Assembly (NCBI GenBank): GCA_035249175.1
Contig: DATFGT010000077.1
Coordinates: forward strand, 1-42,189
DNA length: 42,189 nucleotides
Direction: 5' to 3'
Origin: 66-474 sp035249175
Lineage (GTDB): Bacteria > Pseudomonadota > Gammaproteobacteria > Xanthomonadales > Rhodanobacteraceae
Each line of letters begins with the position of its first letter. Position 1 is the stretch's first letter. Made by a program: the position numbers and the translations under genes. A model generated the notes under the pieces. The model made no database searches, had not been told where the DNA came from, and saw only the letters and a list, made by a program, of their open reading frames with translations. This document shows positions 26,314 to 35,094 of this stretch, piece by piece.

Positions 26314-26378
26314 GACTGCGTTTGCAGGATTGCGAACGCGAACGGCGAGGCCGGTCCGAAGGGCGCCAAGGATGGCGC
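26314..26378 (+). repeat. 65-bp dispersed repeat, copy A
   Basis: It begins GACTGCGTTTGCAGGA and ends AAGGATGGCGC. It matches the reverse complement of 38265-38330 over nearly its whole length, with a few substitutions. It is followed by a half-element of the GTCATTCCGG family that ends CCCGGAATGAC near 26465. Confidence 0.75.
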
Positions 26379-26483
26379 AAGTAATCCAGCTTTACAGGCT
26401 TCCCTGAAAAACAACTGAGTTCCGGGTTCGATTCGCCGATGGAGCCCGCGCTCGCCCGGAATGACGAGATGTTGGCAGCGCCC

Positions 26484-27752
26484 TCACAAGCTTCTTCGCG
26501 GCGCCACCAGTAGATCGCCGAACAGCAGTCCGGCGACCAGCGAAATCAGCAGCGTCACCAGCAGCACTGCGATATGACTGCCGCTCGCAATCTGGTTGTT
26601 GAGCAGATCCGAAACGCTGCGAAAGCCCACGCTGCCCGGCACCAGCAACAGCACGCCAGGTTCGCGCACCAGCGCGCCAGGGCGATGCTGCAACCGCGCG
26701 TAAAGGTTGCTGCCCGCGCTCAGCACCAATCCGCCCACGAATACCCCGAAGGGCGCGCCAAACGCATTGCCGCACCAATACGTCACCAGATAACCGACGA
26801 TGACTGCCGTCAATACCAGCGGATAATCGCGGCGGGCGGTCTGGAACAGCATCGCGAATGCCACCGCAGCCACCGCCAGCGCCGGCCATTGCGCCCACAG
26901 GGGCAAGGGCGGCAACGAATGATAGGCGGGAACGATGTGCGCGACGGTGCAAAGTTGCGCCGCGGCGATGGTGCCGAACGTCAACTTCAGGATGGTCGCC
27001 GCCGCGCCCGCGAAACGCGCGACGCCCGAAGCAAGGTGCTGGCTGGTGAGTTCGCGCACCGCGTTGGTCAGTGACATGCCCGGTACCAGCACGATCAACG
27101 CCGACAGCACCACCAGTTTCAATGCCAGCGGCACCAGCCACGCGCTGACCATCGTCGCGATGAAGGTGGCGACCAGCGCGGCGATCGCGTCGCCGGCCAC
27201 CGACAGGCGCGGACGCCCGTAGCCCGCCACCACGATCCCGCCGATCAGGACGCCGATCACGCCAGCCACCGCCGCGTCCTGCCAGGAAGTGCGGAACAGC
27301 ACCGCGATCGCACCGGCCGACAGGCCGTAACTCACCACCGTCGCCCACAATGCGCCGCGCGACAACGGGCGCCCCAGCGAACGCAACTGCGCCAAGCCGC
27401 GACGCGGCTCCAGGCTGCCGTCTGCCACGCGATCGGCGATCTCGTCGGCGCGGCACAATCGTGTCAGGTTCACGTCGCCGGGCGCGATCCGAACCACTTG
27501 CGTCACGTCCGCGATCCCGTCGCCCTCAGGCGCGCTGAACGAAAGCACGATCGAGGTCGGTGTCGACAATACCTCGCATGCCAACCCGAGTCGTTGCGCG
27601 GCATTGCCCACCGCCTGTTCCAGGCGTGGCGCTGCGGCACCGTACTGATGCAACCGCCGCGCAAGCTCAATCACGAAACCCACGCGCGCACGCGCACGCT
27701 CGTCCAACGGCATGCCGGTGCGCGACAGTCCTTCGGACGACGAATCTGTCAC
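26484..27752 (-). CDS. Threonine/serine exporter family protein (ThrE-type, fused YjjP-YjjB)
   Basis: A 422-residue membrane protein from the GTG at 27752. The N-terminal third is soluble, with RLEQAVGNAAQRLGL and STPTSIVLSF typical of the ThrE N-domain. About ten transmembrane segments follow in two blocks that correspond to YjjP and YjjB of E. coli; LVPGMSLTNAVRELTS and LLLVPGSVGFRSVSDLL are the conserved glycine/proline motifs of the blocks. It probably exports threonine, serine or a related acid. Another possible start is the ATG at 27713. Confidence 0.88.
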   Translation of the reverse strand: MTDSSSEGLSRTGMPLDERARARVGFVIELARRLHQYGAAAPRLEQAVGNAAQRLGLACEVLSTPTSIVLSFSAPEGDGIADVTQVVRIAPGDVNLTRLCRADEIADRVADGSLEPRRGLAQLRSLGRPLSRGALWATVVSYGLSAGAIAVLFRTSWQDAAVAGVIGVLIGGIVVAGYGRPRLSVAGDAIAALVATFIATMVSAWLVPLALKLVVLSALIVLVPGMSLTNAVRELTSQHLASGVARFAGAAATILKLTFGTIAAAQLCTVAHIVPAYHSLPPLPLWAQWPALAVAAVAFAMLFQTARRDYPLVLTAVIVGYLVTYWCGNAFGAPFGVFVGGLVLSAGSNLYARLQHRPGALVREPGVLLLVPGSVGFRSVSDLLNNQIASGSHIAVLLVTLLISLVAGLLFGDLLVAPRRSL

Positions 27753-27774
27753 GCGCGATTTCCGACCGGGCGCA

Positions 27775-28227
27775 TCATGTCGTCGCCGCGCGCACCTTCA
27801 GCAGCGCGCCCTCCACGCCGACCACTTCGACTTCCGCGCCGACCGGCAGGTCCGGCCCCGCGACCAGCCATTGTCCGTCGCCGACGCGTGCCTTGCCGCG
27901 CCCGTTCACGATGGCTTCGATCAGCACGTAGCGCTGGCCGATCATTTGCTCGCCGCGCCGGCTGAGCGTGCGCGCAGCCGGGTCATCGTTGCGCGACAGC
28001 CGCAGGCGGATGAACTTCCAGTAGAACAGGCATGATGCAAAGGCGAGGATCACGAACAGCACCGCCTGCGCGATCACGCCGAGGCCGGGCACGATCCAGG
28101 TGACGATGCCCATCACCGCGGCCGCGATGCCGATCCAGAGCAGGAAAAATCCCGGCGCCAGCACTTCGCCCGCAATCAGCAGCAAGGCCAGCACCCACCA
28201 CCAGTAATGCAACGGTACGCCCCACAT
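27775..28227 (-). CDS. NfeD family membrane protein (YbbK-like)
   Basis: A 150-residue short NfeD. Two or three transmembrane segments occupy residues 8-70 (WWWVLALLLIAGEVLAPGFF). A small OB-fold domain follows (RGEQMIGQRYVLIEAIVNG then VGAEVEVVGVEG). Short NfeD proteins normally act with SPFH proteins in membrane quality control, and the next gene encodes one. The ATG at 28227 follows AGGAAAGATC. Confidence 0.92.
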   Translation of the reverse strand: MWGVPLHYWWWVLALLLIAGEVLAPGFFLLWIGIAAAVMGIVTWIVPGLGVIAQAVLFVILAFASCLFYWKFIRLRLSRNDDPAARTLSRRGEQMIGQRYVLIEAIVNGRGKARVGDGQWLVAGPDLPVGAEVEVVGVEGALLKVRAATT

Positions 28228-28273
28228 GATCTTTCCTCAGGCAAGCGGCTTTGAACGGCAACCCAGGTTTGTC

Positions 28274-28368
28274 ATCATTCCGGGGGGTCGCGTTGGCCTC
28301 ACGGCACGACAAACCAGAACCGATTCCGGGTTCCGCCCGCAAAAAGCGCGGGCGGCCCCGGAATGACG
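28274..28368. repeat. Nested inverted repeat, GTCATTCCGG family, copy 2
   Basis: It reads TCATTCCGGGG at the left, GATTCCGGGTT inside, a CCGCCCGC..GCGGGCGG hairpin, and CCCCGGAATGACGA at the right. It lies between the SPFH and nfeD genes. Confidence 0.8.
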
Positions 28369-28387
28369 AACAGTATCCAAACGGTCG

Positions 28388-29323
28388 TCAGCGCGCCGAC
28401 GCGGACGAATTCTTCGCCAGCACTTCCTTGCCGATTTCCGCGATGCCCGCCATCGAGGAAAGGATGCCCGACGCCTCGAACGGCAGCATCAGCATCTTCT
28501 GGTTGGGTGAATCGGCCATCGCCTTCAAGGCCTCGACGTACTTGGTGGCCACGAAATAGTTGATGGCGTTCAAGTTGCCCGCGGAAATCGCGTCGGACAC
28601 CAGTTGTGTGGCCTTGGCTTCGGCGGCCGCCAGGCGTTCTCGCGCCTCGGCTTCGCGGTACGCGGCTTCCTTCTGACCTTCGGCAGCGAGGATGGTCGAC
28701 TGCTTTTCGCCATCGGCCTTCAGGATCGCGGCCTGCTTGAAGCCCTCGGCTTCCAGGATGTTGGCGCGCTTCTCGCGCTCGGCCTTCATCTGGCGCGCCA
28801 TCGCGTCCACCAGGTCCTTGGGTGGGGCAATATCCTTGATCTCGATGCGATTGACCTTGACGCCCCACGGGTGAGTCGCTTCGTCGACGACTTTCAGCAA
28901 TCGCGCGTTGATCTCGTCGCGCTTGCTCAAGCTTTCGTCGAGGTCCATCGAACCCAGTACGGTGCGGATGTTGGTCATCACCAGCGCCAGCGTCGCCTGT
29001 TCGAGGTTGGCGACTTCGTACGCCGCCTTGGCCGCGTCCAGCACCTGGTAGAACACCACGCCATCCACGCGCACGACGGCGTTGTCCTTCGTGATCACGT
29101 CCTGCGAGGGGACCGCCAGCACCTGTTCCATCATGTTCATCTTGCGGCCGACCGCGTAGATGAAAGGCATCAGGAAATGCAGCCCCGGCGGCAGCGTGCG
29201 GGTGTATTTGCCGAAGCGCTCCACCGTCCATTCGTAGCCCTGCGGCACGATCCGCACCCACTTCGCCAGCACTATGATCGCGACGACGACGACGACGATT
29301 GCGACGATGACGGACGGCCCCAT
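28388..29323 (-). CDS. SPFH/band-7 membrane protein, QmcA-like
   Basis: A 311-residue stomatin-like protein. One N-terminal transmembrane segment (residues 3-21) precedes the SPFH domain: IVPQGYEWTVERFGKYTRTL, PSQDVITKDNAVVRVDGVVF and NIRTVLGSMDLDESLS. A long Ala/Glu-rich helical region (about 170-260) allows ring-like assembly, with KRANILEAEGFKQAAILKADG. It pairs with the downstream nfeD gene as QmcA pairs with YbbK. The ATG at 29323 follows GAGGGAG. Confidence 0.93.
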   Translation of the reverse strand: MGPSVIVAIVVVVVAIIVLAKWVRIVPQGYEWTVERFGKYTRTLPPGLHFLMPFIYAVGRKMNMMEQVLAVPSQDVITKDNAVVRVDGVVFYQVLDAAKAAYEVANLEQATLALVMTNIRTVLGSMDLDESLSKRDEINARLLKVVDEATHPWGVKVNRIEIKDIAPPKDLVDAMARQMKAEREKRANILEAEGFKQAAILKADGEKQSTILAAEGQKEAAYREAEARERLAAAEAKATQLVSDAISAGNLNAINYFVATKYVEALKAMADSPNQKMLMLPFEASGILSSMAGIAEIGKEVLAKNSSASAR

Positions 29324-29387
29324 GGTGCGCTCCCTCTGTGTTGTCGGCGCAGTATAGCCAGCGGGAATGCCGGAATGTTCGCGACAC

Positions 29388-30701
29388 TCAGACCCTCGCG
29401 GCGGGCAGCGACACCGTCACCCGCAAGCCACCGCCCTCGCGGTTGGCCAGCCCGATGCGCCCGCCATGCGCTTCCACGATCTCGCGCGCCAGCGCCAAGC
29501 CCAGCCCGGTGCCGGATCGCTTGGTGGAATAGAACGGCAGCAGCGCCTGCGCGAGCACGGTGTCGCTCATGCCGGGGCCGCGGTCGGACACTTCGACACG
29601 CCAGTTCTGCGCGGCGTGCTTGATGGCCAGCGTCACTTCGCCGGGATCGCCGCCGGCTTCGGTGGCGTTCTTGACCAGATTGATCAGCACCTGCTCGATT
29701 TGCGCAGCGTCGAAGCACGCCGTTTCATCCGGGACTTCGCCGGCGAGGCGAAATTCGCAGTGCAGCTTCAGCGATTCCAGAAATGCGGCCCACTCCACCG
29801 ATGCCTGATTCGGTTGCGGCAACTTGGCGAAACTCGCGTAGCCGGCGGTGAACGAATGCAGGTGCCGGACGCGGTCGCCGATGCCTTCGAATACTTTCGG
29901 CAGGCGCGCCAGATCATTGCGCCGCGCCAGTTCCGCGCCCGAATGCGCAAGTGATGAAATCGGCGCCAGTGAATTGTTGAGTTCGTGGCTGATCACGCGG
30001 ATCACGCGTTTCCACACCGCCACTTCCTGGCGCGACAGCTCGCGTGTCATGCGTTGCACCAGGTACAACTGGTGCGGCCGGCCCTGCAGCCGGAAGTCGC
30101 GCCGCGACAAATGGAAATATTCCTCGTCACTGCCCATCTCGACGCCGAACAGGCTGTCCTCGCTGGCGGCCAGCGCCTGCCGCATCGCGTCGGGGCAGGC
30201 TTCCAGCAAATCTTCGAACCGCAAACCTGCCGGGCTCCTGCCTTCGTTGAAAAGGTGACGCGCGGCAAGGTTCGCGTACACGATGCGATCGCTCGCGTCG
30301 GTCAGGACCAGCGCGGTCGGTGAATGCTGCACCACGGTGTCCAGCAACAATTCGCGTTGCACCAGGTTCTGGCGCTGTTCGCGCAGCGCGTGGCCGAGCT
30401 CGTTGTGCGCCTCGATCAGCGCGCCGAGTTCATCGCGCCGGCGCGTGCGCAGCGAGATGCTGAAATCGCCGTCACGATAACTGGCGACGCTGCCCGACAA
30501 CGCGCGCAACAGCCGCCGCACCGGCTGCATCGCCGCATGCGCCAACCACACCACCGGCACCAGGCACGCCGCAATCGCGACCGCGCCGCCCAGCCATGCG
30601 CTGTGGGTCCAATCGGTCAGCGCCGCCGCCAGCGCCGCCGCAATGACTGCGGCACCGATCAGCAACAGCGCGAGTTTGCCTTCGAGGGATGAAAAGCGCA
30701 T
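29388..30701 (-). CDS. NtrY-like sensor histidine kinase with minimal periplasmic loop
   Basis: A 437-residue kinase. Two transmembrane segments (about residues 9-28 and 36-56) are joined by only some 8 residues, so little is exposed to the periplasm. A HAMP-like linker (60-115), a PAS domain (about 120-215) and a kinase core follow: phosphoacceptor His239 in RVISHELNNSLAPI, N-box NLVKNATEA (Asn345), DRGPGM (373-378) and GTGLGLA (397-403). Such loop-less kinases usually sense through a membrane partner. It lies directly after its sigma-54 response regulator and downstream of the six-permease cluster, in the same direction. Confidence 0.9.
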   Translation of the reverse strand: MRFSSLEGKLALLLIGAAVIAAALAAALTDWTHSAWLGGAVAIAACLVPVVWLAHAAMQPVRRLLRALSGSVASYRDGDFSISLRTRRRDELGALIEAHNELGHALREQRQNLVQRELLLDTVVQHSPTALVLTDASDRIVYANLAARHLFNEGRSPAGLRFEDLLEACPDAMRQALAASEDSLFGVEMGSDEEYFHLSRRDFRLQGRPHQLYLVQRMTRELSRQEVAVWKRVIRVISHELNNSLAPISSLAHSGAELARRNDLARLPKVFEGIGDRVRHLHSFTAGYASFAKLPQPNQASVEWAAFLESLKLHCEFRLAGEVPDETACFDAAQIEQVLINLVKNATEAGGDPGEVTLAIKHAAQNWRVEVSDRGPGMSDTVLAQALLPFYSTKRSGTGLGLALAREIVEAHGGRIGLANREGGGLRVTVSLPAARV

Positions 30702-30760
30702 GTAATCGCAGACTCGGGAATCAGACAGGACCCGGGACTCGGGCAGCCTAACAACACTTT

Positions 30761-30884
30761 GTCATTCCGGGGCCAACGCCGGCTCCATCGGCGGTGGAAC
30801 CCGGAATCCATTTTGATTTACGCAAGCCCAACATGGATTCCGGGTTGGGTCCGCGAAGAAGCTGCGGACGCCTCCGGAATGACG
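30761..30884. repeat. Nested inverted repeat, GTCATTCCGG family, copy 3
   Basis: The outer arms are GTCATTCCGG and CCGGAATGAC. The inner arms AACCCGGAATCCAT and ATGGATTCCGGGTT are perfect. It lies between the response regulator and kinase genes, and beside a degenerate CTCGGGA run at 30712-30742. Confidence 0.9.
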
Positions 30885-30925
30885 ACAGACGTGGCTCGCA
30901 TACTGCTCCGCACCAGCACCGCCCA

Positions 30926-32266
30926 TCATCCTTCCGTCGGAATCCCGTACCGTTGCATGCGCCTGTACAACGCCTGTCGCGACAGGCCGAGGGTGCGCGC
31001 GGCGCGGCTGATCACGCCGCCGGCCTTGTGCAGGGCTTCTTCGACGGCTTCGCGCGGCGGATCGTCCAGGCTGCGCGCGGGTGCCGCCGGCGTCACCGAA
31101 AGCCCCAGATGCTTCACCGTGATTTCGTCGCGGCCGCACAACAATTTCGCACGATCGATGGTGTTCCTGAGTTCACGCACATTGCCGGGCCACGGATAAT
31201 CCAGCAGCGCGTCGCGCGCCTGGTCCGACAATACCGCGTCGTCGCCCAGGAAATGTTCGGCCAGCGGCAGGATGTCGTCCGGACGATCGGCCAGCGGCGG
31301 CAACGCGACCTCGATCGTGTTCAAGCGATAAAACAGGTCCTGGCGGAATTTGCCGTCGCGGATCATCAGGGGAATGTCGGCGTTGGTGGCGCTGATCACG
31401 CGCACCTTGACCTTGCGAGTCCGCGTGGAGCCCAGTCGCTCGAACTCGCCGGTCTCCAGCACGCGCAACAGCTTCATCTGTCCGGCGGGCGGCAGGTTGC
31501 CGATCTCGTCCAGGAACAATGTGCCGCCGTCGGCGGCTTCAAAACGCCCTTCGCGCGCGCGGGTCGCACCGGTGAATGCGCCTGCTTCGGCACCGAACAG
31601 TTCAGCCTCGATCAGTTCGCTGGGCAGCGCGCCGCAATTCACCGTCACCAGCGGCTTGTCCCGCACCACCGAATTCGCGTGCACGATTTCGGCGATGCAT
31701 TCCTTGCCGGCACCGTTCGGGCCGGTGACCAGCACCGGCACGTCGGCGCGCGCCACGCGGCAGGCCAGCTCCAGCACGCGCAACATTTCGTCGGACGCGA
31801 ACACGATGCCGCGCAGATCGTAGTCACGTTCCAGCGCCTCTCGCCGGCGCCGGCGTGTCATCCGCGTGTTGGCGGCCACGCGCGCATTCTCGGAAAGCTC
31901 GAGCAGGTTCTCGACCGTTGCCAGCAGCTTGGCATCGTCCCACGGCTTGGACATGTAATCCGCCGCCCCGGCTTTCACCAATTGCACCGCGGTTTCCAGA
32001 TGCGACCAGCCGGTCAACAGGATTACCGGCAGGTCCGGATGGCGTTCGCGGATCGCGTGGAACAGCGCCACGCCCTCTTTGCCCGAGGTGGTGTCGGCAC
32101 TGAAATTCATGTCGGCGATCACCACGTCCACCCGCTCGCGCGCCAGCAGCGCAAGTCCCTCATCCGGCATCGCCGCCGTCAGCGGGTGGATGTCGTTGAT
32201 CGACAGCAGCAGCGACAATGCGTCGCGCACCGCACTCTGGTCATCGATGATCAATACGGTACGCAT
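30926..32266 (-). CDS. Sigma-54-dependent response regulator (NtrC family)
   Basis: A 446-residue activator with three domains. The receiver (1-115) has VLIIDDQ, the phospho-site Asp52 in IADMNF, and Lys107. The AAA+ domain has Walker A GPNGAGKE (182-189), the sigma-54 contact loop GAFTGA (229-234) and Walker B FLDEIG (251-256). The C-terminal Fis-type helix-turn-helix is VISRAARTLGLSRQALYRRM. All residues needed for sigma-54 activation are present. The start is at the ATG at 32266, where the receiver begins. The likely target is the ABC cluster upstream in the same orientation, though no -24/-12 promoter was found inside the window. Confidence 0.94.
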   Translation of the reverse strand: MRTVLIIDDQSAVRDALSLLLSINDIHPLTAAMPDEGLALLARERVDVVIADMNFSADTTSGKEGVALFHAIRERHPDLPVILLTGWSHLETAVQLVKAGAADYMSKPWDDAKLLATVENLLELSENARVAANTRMTRRRRREALERDYDLRGIVFASDEMLRVLELACRVARADVPVLVTGPNGAGKECIAEIVHANSVVRDKPLVTVNCGALPSELIEAELFGAEAGAFTGATRAREGRFEAADGGTLFLDEIGNLPPAGQMKLLRVLETGEFERLGSTRTRKVKVRVISATNADIPLMIRDGKFRQDLFYRLNTIEVALPPLADRPDDILPLAEHFLGDDAVLSDQARDALLDYPWPGNVRELRNTIDRAKLLCGRDEITVKHLGLSVTPAAPARSLDDPPREAVEEALHKAGGVISRAARTLGLSRQALYRRMQRYGIPTEG

Positions 32267-32464
32267 GGTCCCTCGAACGGCATTCCCGCGAGCATGCTGC
32301 AGCGCAATGCCCATGATGGTAACGGCAGCGCGTTGATCGGTGAAACGCCAACGCCCTCATGAGTGAAATCCGCCTTCGCTCCACAACCGTTTGGCTTGCG
32401 GGTCAAGCCGACAATGGCCCGGGATGACGAACTTCAGGTCCCCATCGTTCATTCCATCTCCCGA

Positions 32465-33691
32465 TCAGGCACCCCTTGTCGCCACCACCGGTGGCACGTT
32501 GGCCGCGCGCAATGCCGGTCCCAGTACCGCGAGTTGCCCAAGCACCCACAGCCCGATCGCGCTGGCGGGCAGGTAATACCAGGGCATCCGGTTCAACTGG
32601 TAATGCTGCATCAAATAGAGATTGATGCCGAACGCAAGGATCATCCCGATCGCGACACCCGCCGTGCTCAACAGGAAGTTCTCGGTCTGGAAGTACTGCA
32701 TGATGTGGGACCGCGTGGCGCCCACCGCGCGGCGTATGCCGATTTGGCGCCGCCTCTGCCCGACCCAGAAACTGGTCAGGCCCACGATGCCGAATGCCGT
32801 CACGGCCAGCATCACCACGCACACCAGCACCAGCATCCATACCATGCTGCGGGTGTTGGCGAAAAACTTGTCACGAATATCGCTGAACGAAATGCTCCTG
32901 ACCACCGCGTTGGGGGACAACCCTGTCAGCTTTTGCTTCGCTGCGTCGATCACCCGCTCGCGATCCTGCGGCGCACTGCGCACGATGTAGTCATTCAGAA
33001 AGCCGCCGGGTCCGGGACTGAGCGGCAGGAACATCGACCAATGGAATGCCGCGAGTCCCTCCCCGTTCTGGTTCGGCCGCAACACATTGGCGACGATGCC
33101 GACCACGGTGAAGTGATCCTCCTTCCCAACCCACGCTTGCTTCCCGAGCGCGTCCTGCCCCGGCCACAGGCGTTCGGCGAGGCTTTGCGTCACCAGCGCC
33201 ACATGCGCGGTCGGCGTGTAGCTGTCGCCGAGTTTGCTGTCGGCAAATTCCTCGCCGGTGAAGAACCGCCCGCGCAGGAGCTTCAGGCCCAGCACCTGTT
33301 CGCCACCCGCCGTGAAGAGATATGTGGCGACGTTCGGGCTGTCCCTGTCCATCACCTCTTGCGGCTTGGTCGCGACGTTGAAGTTCCAGCCGTTGTTGGT
33401 CAACGGCATCGTATTGATCACCGCCGCGCCGGTGACGCCGGGAATCTGGCGGAGTGCCGCAAGGTTGCGGGGAACATCGTCGGACGCGAGCTTCGGATCG
33501 GTGCCCAATACGCGGATATCCGAAATGCCGTGCTCGTCGATCGCATTCGGCAGGTTTATTTCGCCGATGCGCTGACCGATCATGAATACGGCATTGCAAA
33601 GCACTGCGCAGGCCAACGCAATTTCCAGCACGATCAGCGCGGCCGGGATCTTGTGCTTGCGCAAGCTTGCAAGGATGGGTTGGATGTCCAT
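32465..33691 (-). CDS. MacB/FtsX-type ABC permease, pair III, B-type
   Basis: A 408-residue membrane protein. The first transmembrane helix near residue 20 (LIVLEIALACAVLCNAVFMI) precedes a periplasmic MacB_PCD-like domain (about 45-265). An FtsX-type C-terminus with three helices follows. The cytoplasmic coupling motif RRRQIGIRRAVGAT lies after the second helix. Its N-terminus MDIQPILASLRKHK is the signature shared with the other two B-type genes in the cluster. It has no ATPase domain and must use the single ATPase at 41.5-42.2 kb. It is the last permease before the regulator. Confidence 0.9.
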   Translation of the reverse strand: MDIQPILASLRKHKIPAALIVLEIALACAVLCNAVFMIGQRIGEINLPNAIDEHGISDIRVLGTDPKLASDDVPRNLAALRQIPGVTGAAVINTMPLTNNGWNFNVATKPQEVMDRDSPNVATYLFTAGGEQVLGLKLLRGRFFTGEEFADSKLGDSYTPTAHVALVTQSLAERLWPGQDALGKQAWVGKEDHFTVVGIVANVLRPNQNGEGLAAFHWSMFLPLSPGPGGFLNDYIVRSAPQDRERVIDAAKQKLTGLSPNAVVRSISFSDIRDKFFANTRSMVWMLVLVCVVMLAVTAFGIVGLTSFWVGQRRRQIGIRRAVGATRSHIMQYFQTENFLLSTAGVAIGMILAFGINLYLMQHYQLNRMPWYYLPASAIGLWVLGQLAVLGPALRAANVPPVVATRGA

Positions 33692-33704
33692 GGTTGTCTT
33701 TCTC

Positions 33705-33769
33705 GTAGGGCGGGTCTTGACCCGCCATTGCCGGAAGGTATGTCAGCGGCGGGTCAAGACCCGCCCTAC
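33705..33769. repeat. Perfect 22-bp inverted repeat made of two GGCGGGTCAAGACCCGCC palindromes
   Basis: GTAGGGCGGGTCTTGACCCGCC (two halves, 33705-33726) and its exact reverse complement (33748-33769) are separated by 21 bp. Each arm is itself palindromic. The right arm contains the TAG stop codon of the A-type permease of pair III (33766-33768). A third copy lies at 11964-11986. Confidence 0.92.
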
Positions 33770-35073
33770 ACCGATTTCAATTGCGGCGCGGGTGCCACCA
33801 CGCATGCGCGCCATGCGGGCAAGATGCCTGCAATCAGGCTGGCGACCAGCGCAATCACGAACGTGGCGATGAACATCGAAACATCCAGGTGCGCGAGATG
33901 CGCGTACTGCGCCGGCTGGTGGCGGATCGCCCACAGGCCGAGCTCGGCAAAGATCAATCCCAATACACCGCCGGCGATGCCGACCATGCCGGACTCCACC
34001 ATGAATTGCGCGAATACCGCCGCCCGCGTCGCGCCCAGCGCGCGCCGGACGCCGATCGCGCGCGAGCGGCGCAGGCACTTCGCCAGCAACAGGCCCACCG
34101 TATTGACGATGCAGATCAGAAGGAAACCAAACGCGAGGTTGGTCTGCAGGCGCGCGTCGTCGGGCACCACTTGTTCCAGTGCGAGGAATTTCATCAGATC
34201 GGCAAACACCACCTCGGGCCGATGGAAGCGGCCGAGGCTGATCTGCTGCTGCACGTAGTTCGAAAGGAAGGTCTTGTAGGCGGCCGCGTCGGAGGCGTTC
34301 TTCAGCTCCACCCACACACTCACGAACACGCACGGCGAGGTTTCCAGATGCTGGATGTCCGCGGTCTGCCAGCAGCTCACGTTTTGCGGATCCATGCCGT
34401 CGGCGCGCGCCGACTTCAGCGGCAGGAACACCGCGTCGCCGTTGCCGTAGCCGCGCCCGCCCAAGTCCACCGCGTAGAACCGTGGCTGCGGCGACCAGTC
34501 CTTCAGCACCCCGACCACGCGGTAGTCGTGGTCGTTGATGCGGATCACCTGCCCGACGCTGTTCTTCCCGCCGAACAGCTTGTCGTTGAGGAAACCCGCG
34601 ATCACCGCGACCCGTGCGCGATCGTCGTCATTCTGTGCATTCCAGCCGCCGCCGTATTCGAACGGCGCGTCGAACATCGCGAAGAAGTCCGCAGTGGTCA
34701 TCACGGCATCGCTGAAGAAGGGATGCTCGCCCGTGCGGGCCGGCGTCACCTTGGCCTGCGTCAGTGCCATGGCCGCCTGGCGCTCGGCCCGGTGCGCCTG
34801 CAGCAGGTTCATCGCATCGGTGTAGGGCATCAGGTTGCCCCACGGCGGTTTGCTCTGGCCCGGCACGTAGCCCTGCGCGGGCAGCGGATCGATTTCCACG
34901 GTGAACAGCTGCGCGCTCTTCTGCGGCAGCGGATCGCCCGACAACAGTTTCAACACGGTGAGCGTGGTGATGGACGCGCCAATGCCGAGGCCCAATGCCA
35001 ACACCATCAGCGCGGTCAGCACGCGATTTCGTTTGAAGCTGCGCAGTGCGAGGTCGAGGTAATAGCCAAACAT
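33766..35073 (-). CDS. MacB/FtsX-type ABC permease, pair III, A-type
   Basis: A 435-residue protein with a first helix in residues 19-40 (LTALMVLALGLGIGASI), a periplasmic domain to about residue 310, and three C-terminal helices. The A-type signature MFGYYLDLALRSFKRNR opens it, SGDPLPQKS follows, and NTVGLLLAKCLRRSRAIGVRRALGAT is the cytoplasmic coupling region (quoted as two overlapping parts: NTVGLLLAKCLRR and AIGVRRALGAT). Two periplasmic Cys (SCWQ...SPCVF, 13 residues apart) are conserved in all A-type members. Start ATG after GCGGAGCAACCTG. It is separated from its B partner by the inverted repeat. Confidence 0.9.
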   Translation of the reverse strand: MFGYYLDLALRSFKRNRVLTALMVLALGLGIGASITTLTVLKLLSGDPLPQKSAQLFTVEIDPLPAQGYVPGQSKPPWGNLMPYTDAMNLLQAHRAERQAAMALTQAKVTPARTGEHPFFSDAVMTTADFFAMFDAPFEYGGGWNAQNDDDRARVAVIAGFLNDKLFGGKNSVGQVIRINDHDYRVVGVLKDWSPQPRFYAVDLGGRGYGNGDAVFLPLKSARADGMDPQNVSCWQTADIQHLETSPCVFVSVWVELKNASDAAAYKTFLSNYVQQQISLGRFHRPEVVFADLMKFLALEQVVPDDARLQTNLAFGFLLICIVNTVGLLLAKCLRRSRAIGVRRALGATRAAVFAQFMVESGMVGIAGGVLGLIFAELGLWAIRHQPAQYAHLAHLDVSMFIATFVIALVASLIAGILPAWRACVVAPAPQLKSV

Positions 35074-35094
35074 CAGGTTGCTCCGCGTTCTTCT

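Noticed and set aside
32267..32464. Sigma-54 promoter ahead of the response regulator gene
   Set aside because: The 198-bp spacer was read on the minus strand for GG-N10-GC in a TGGC..TGC context; no acceptable match was found.
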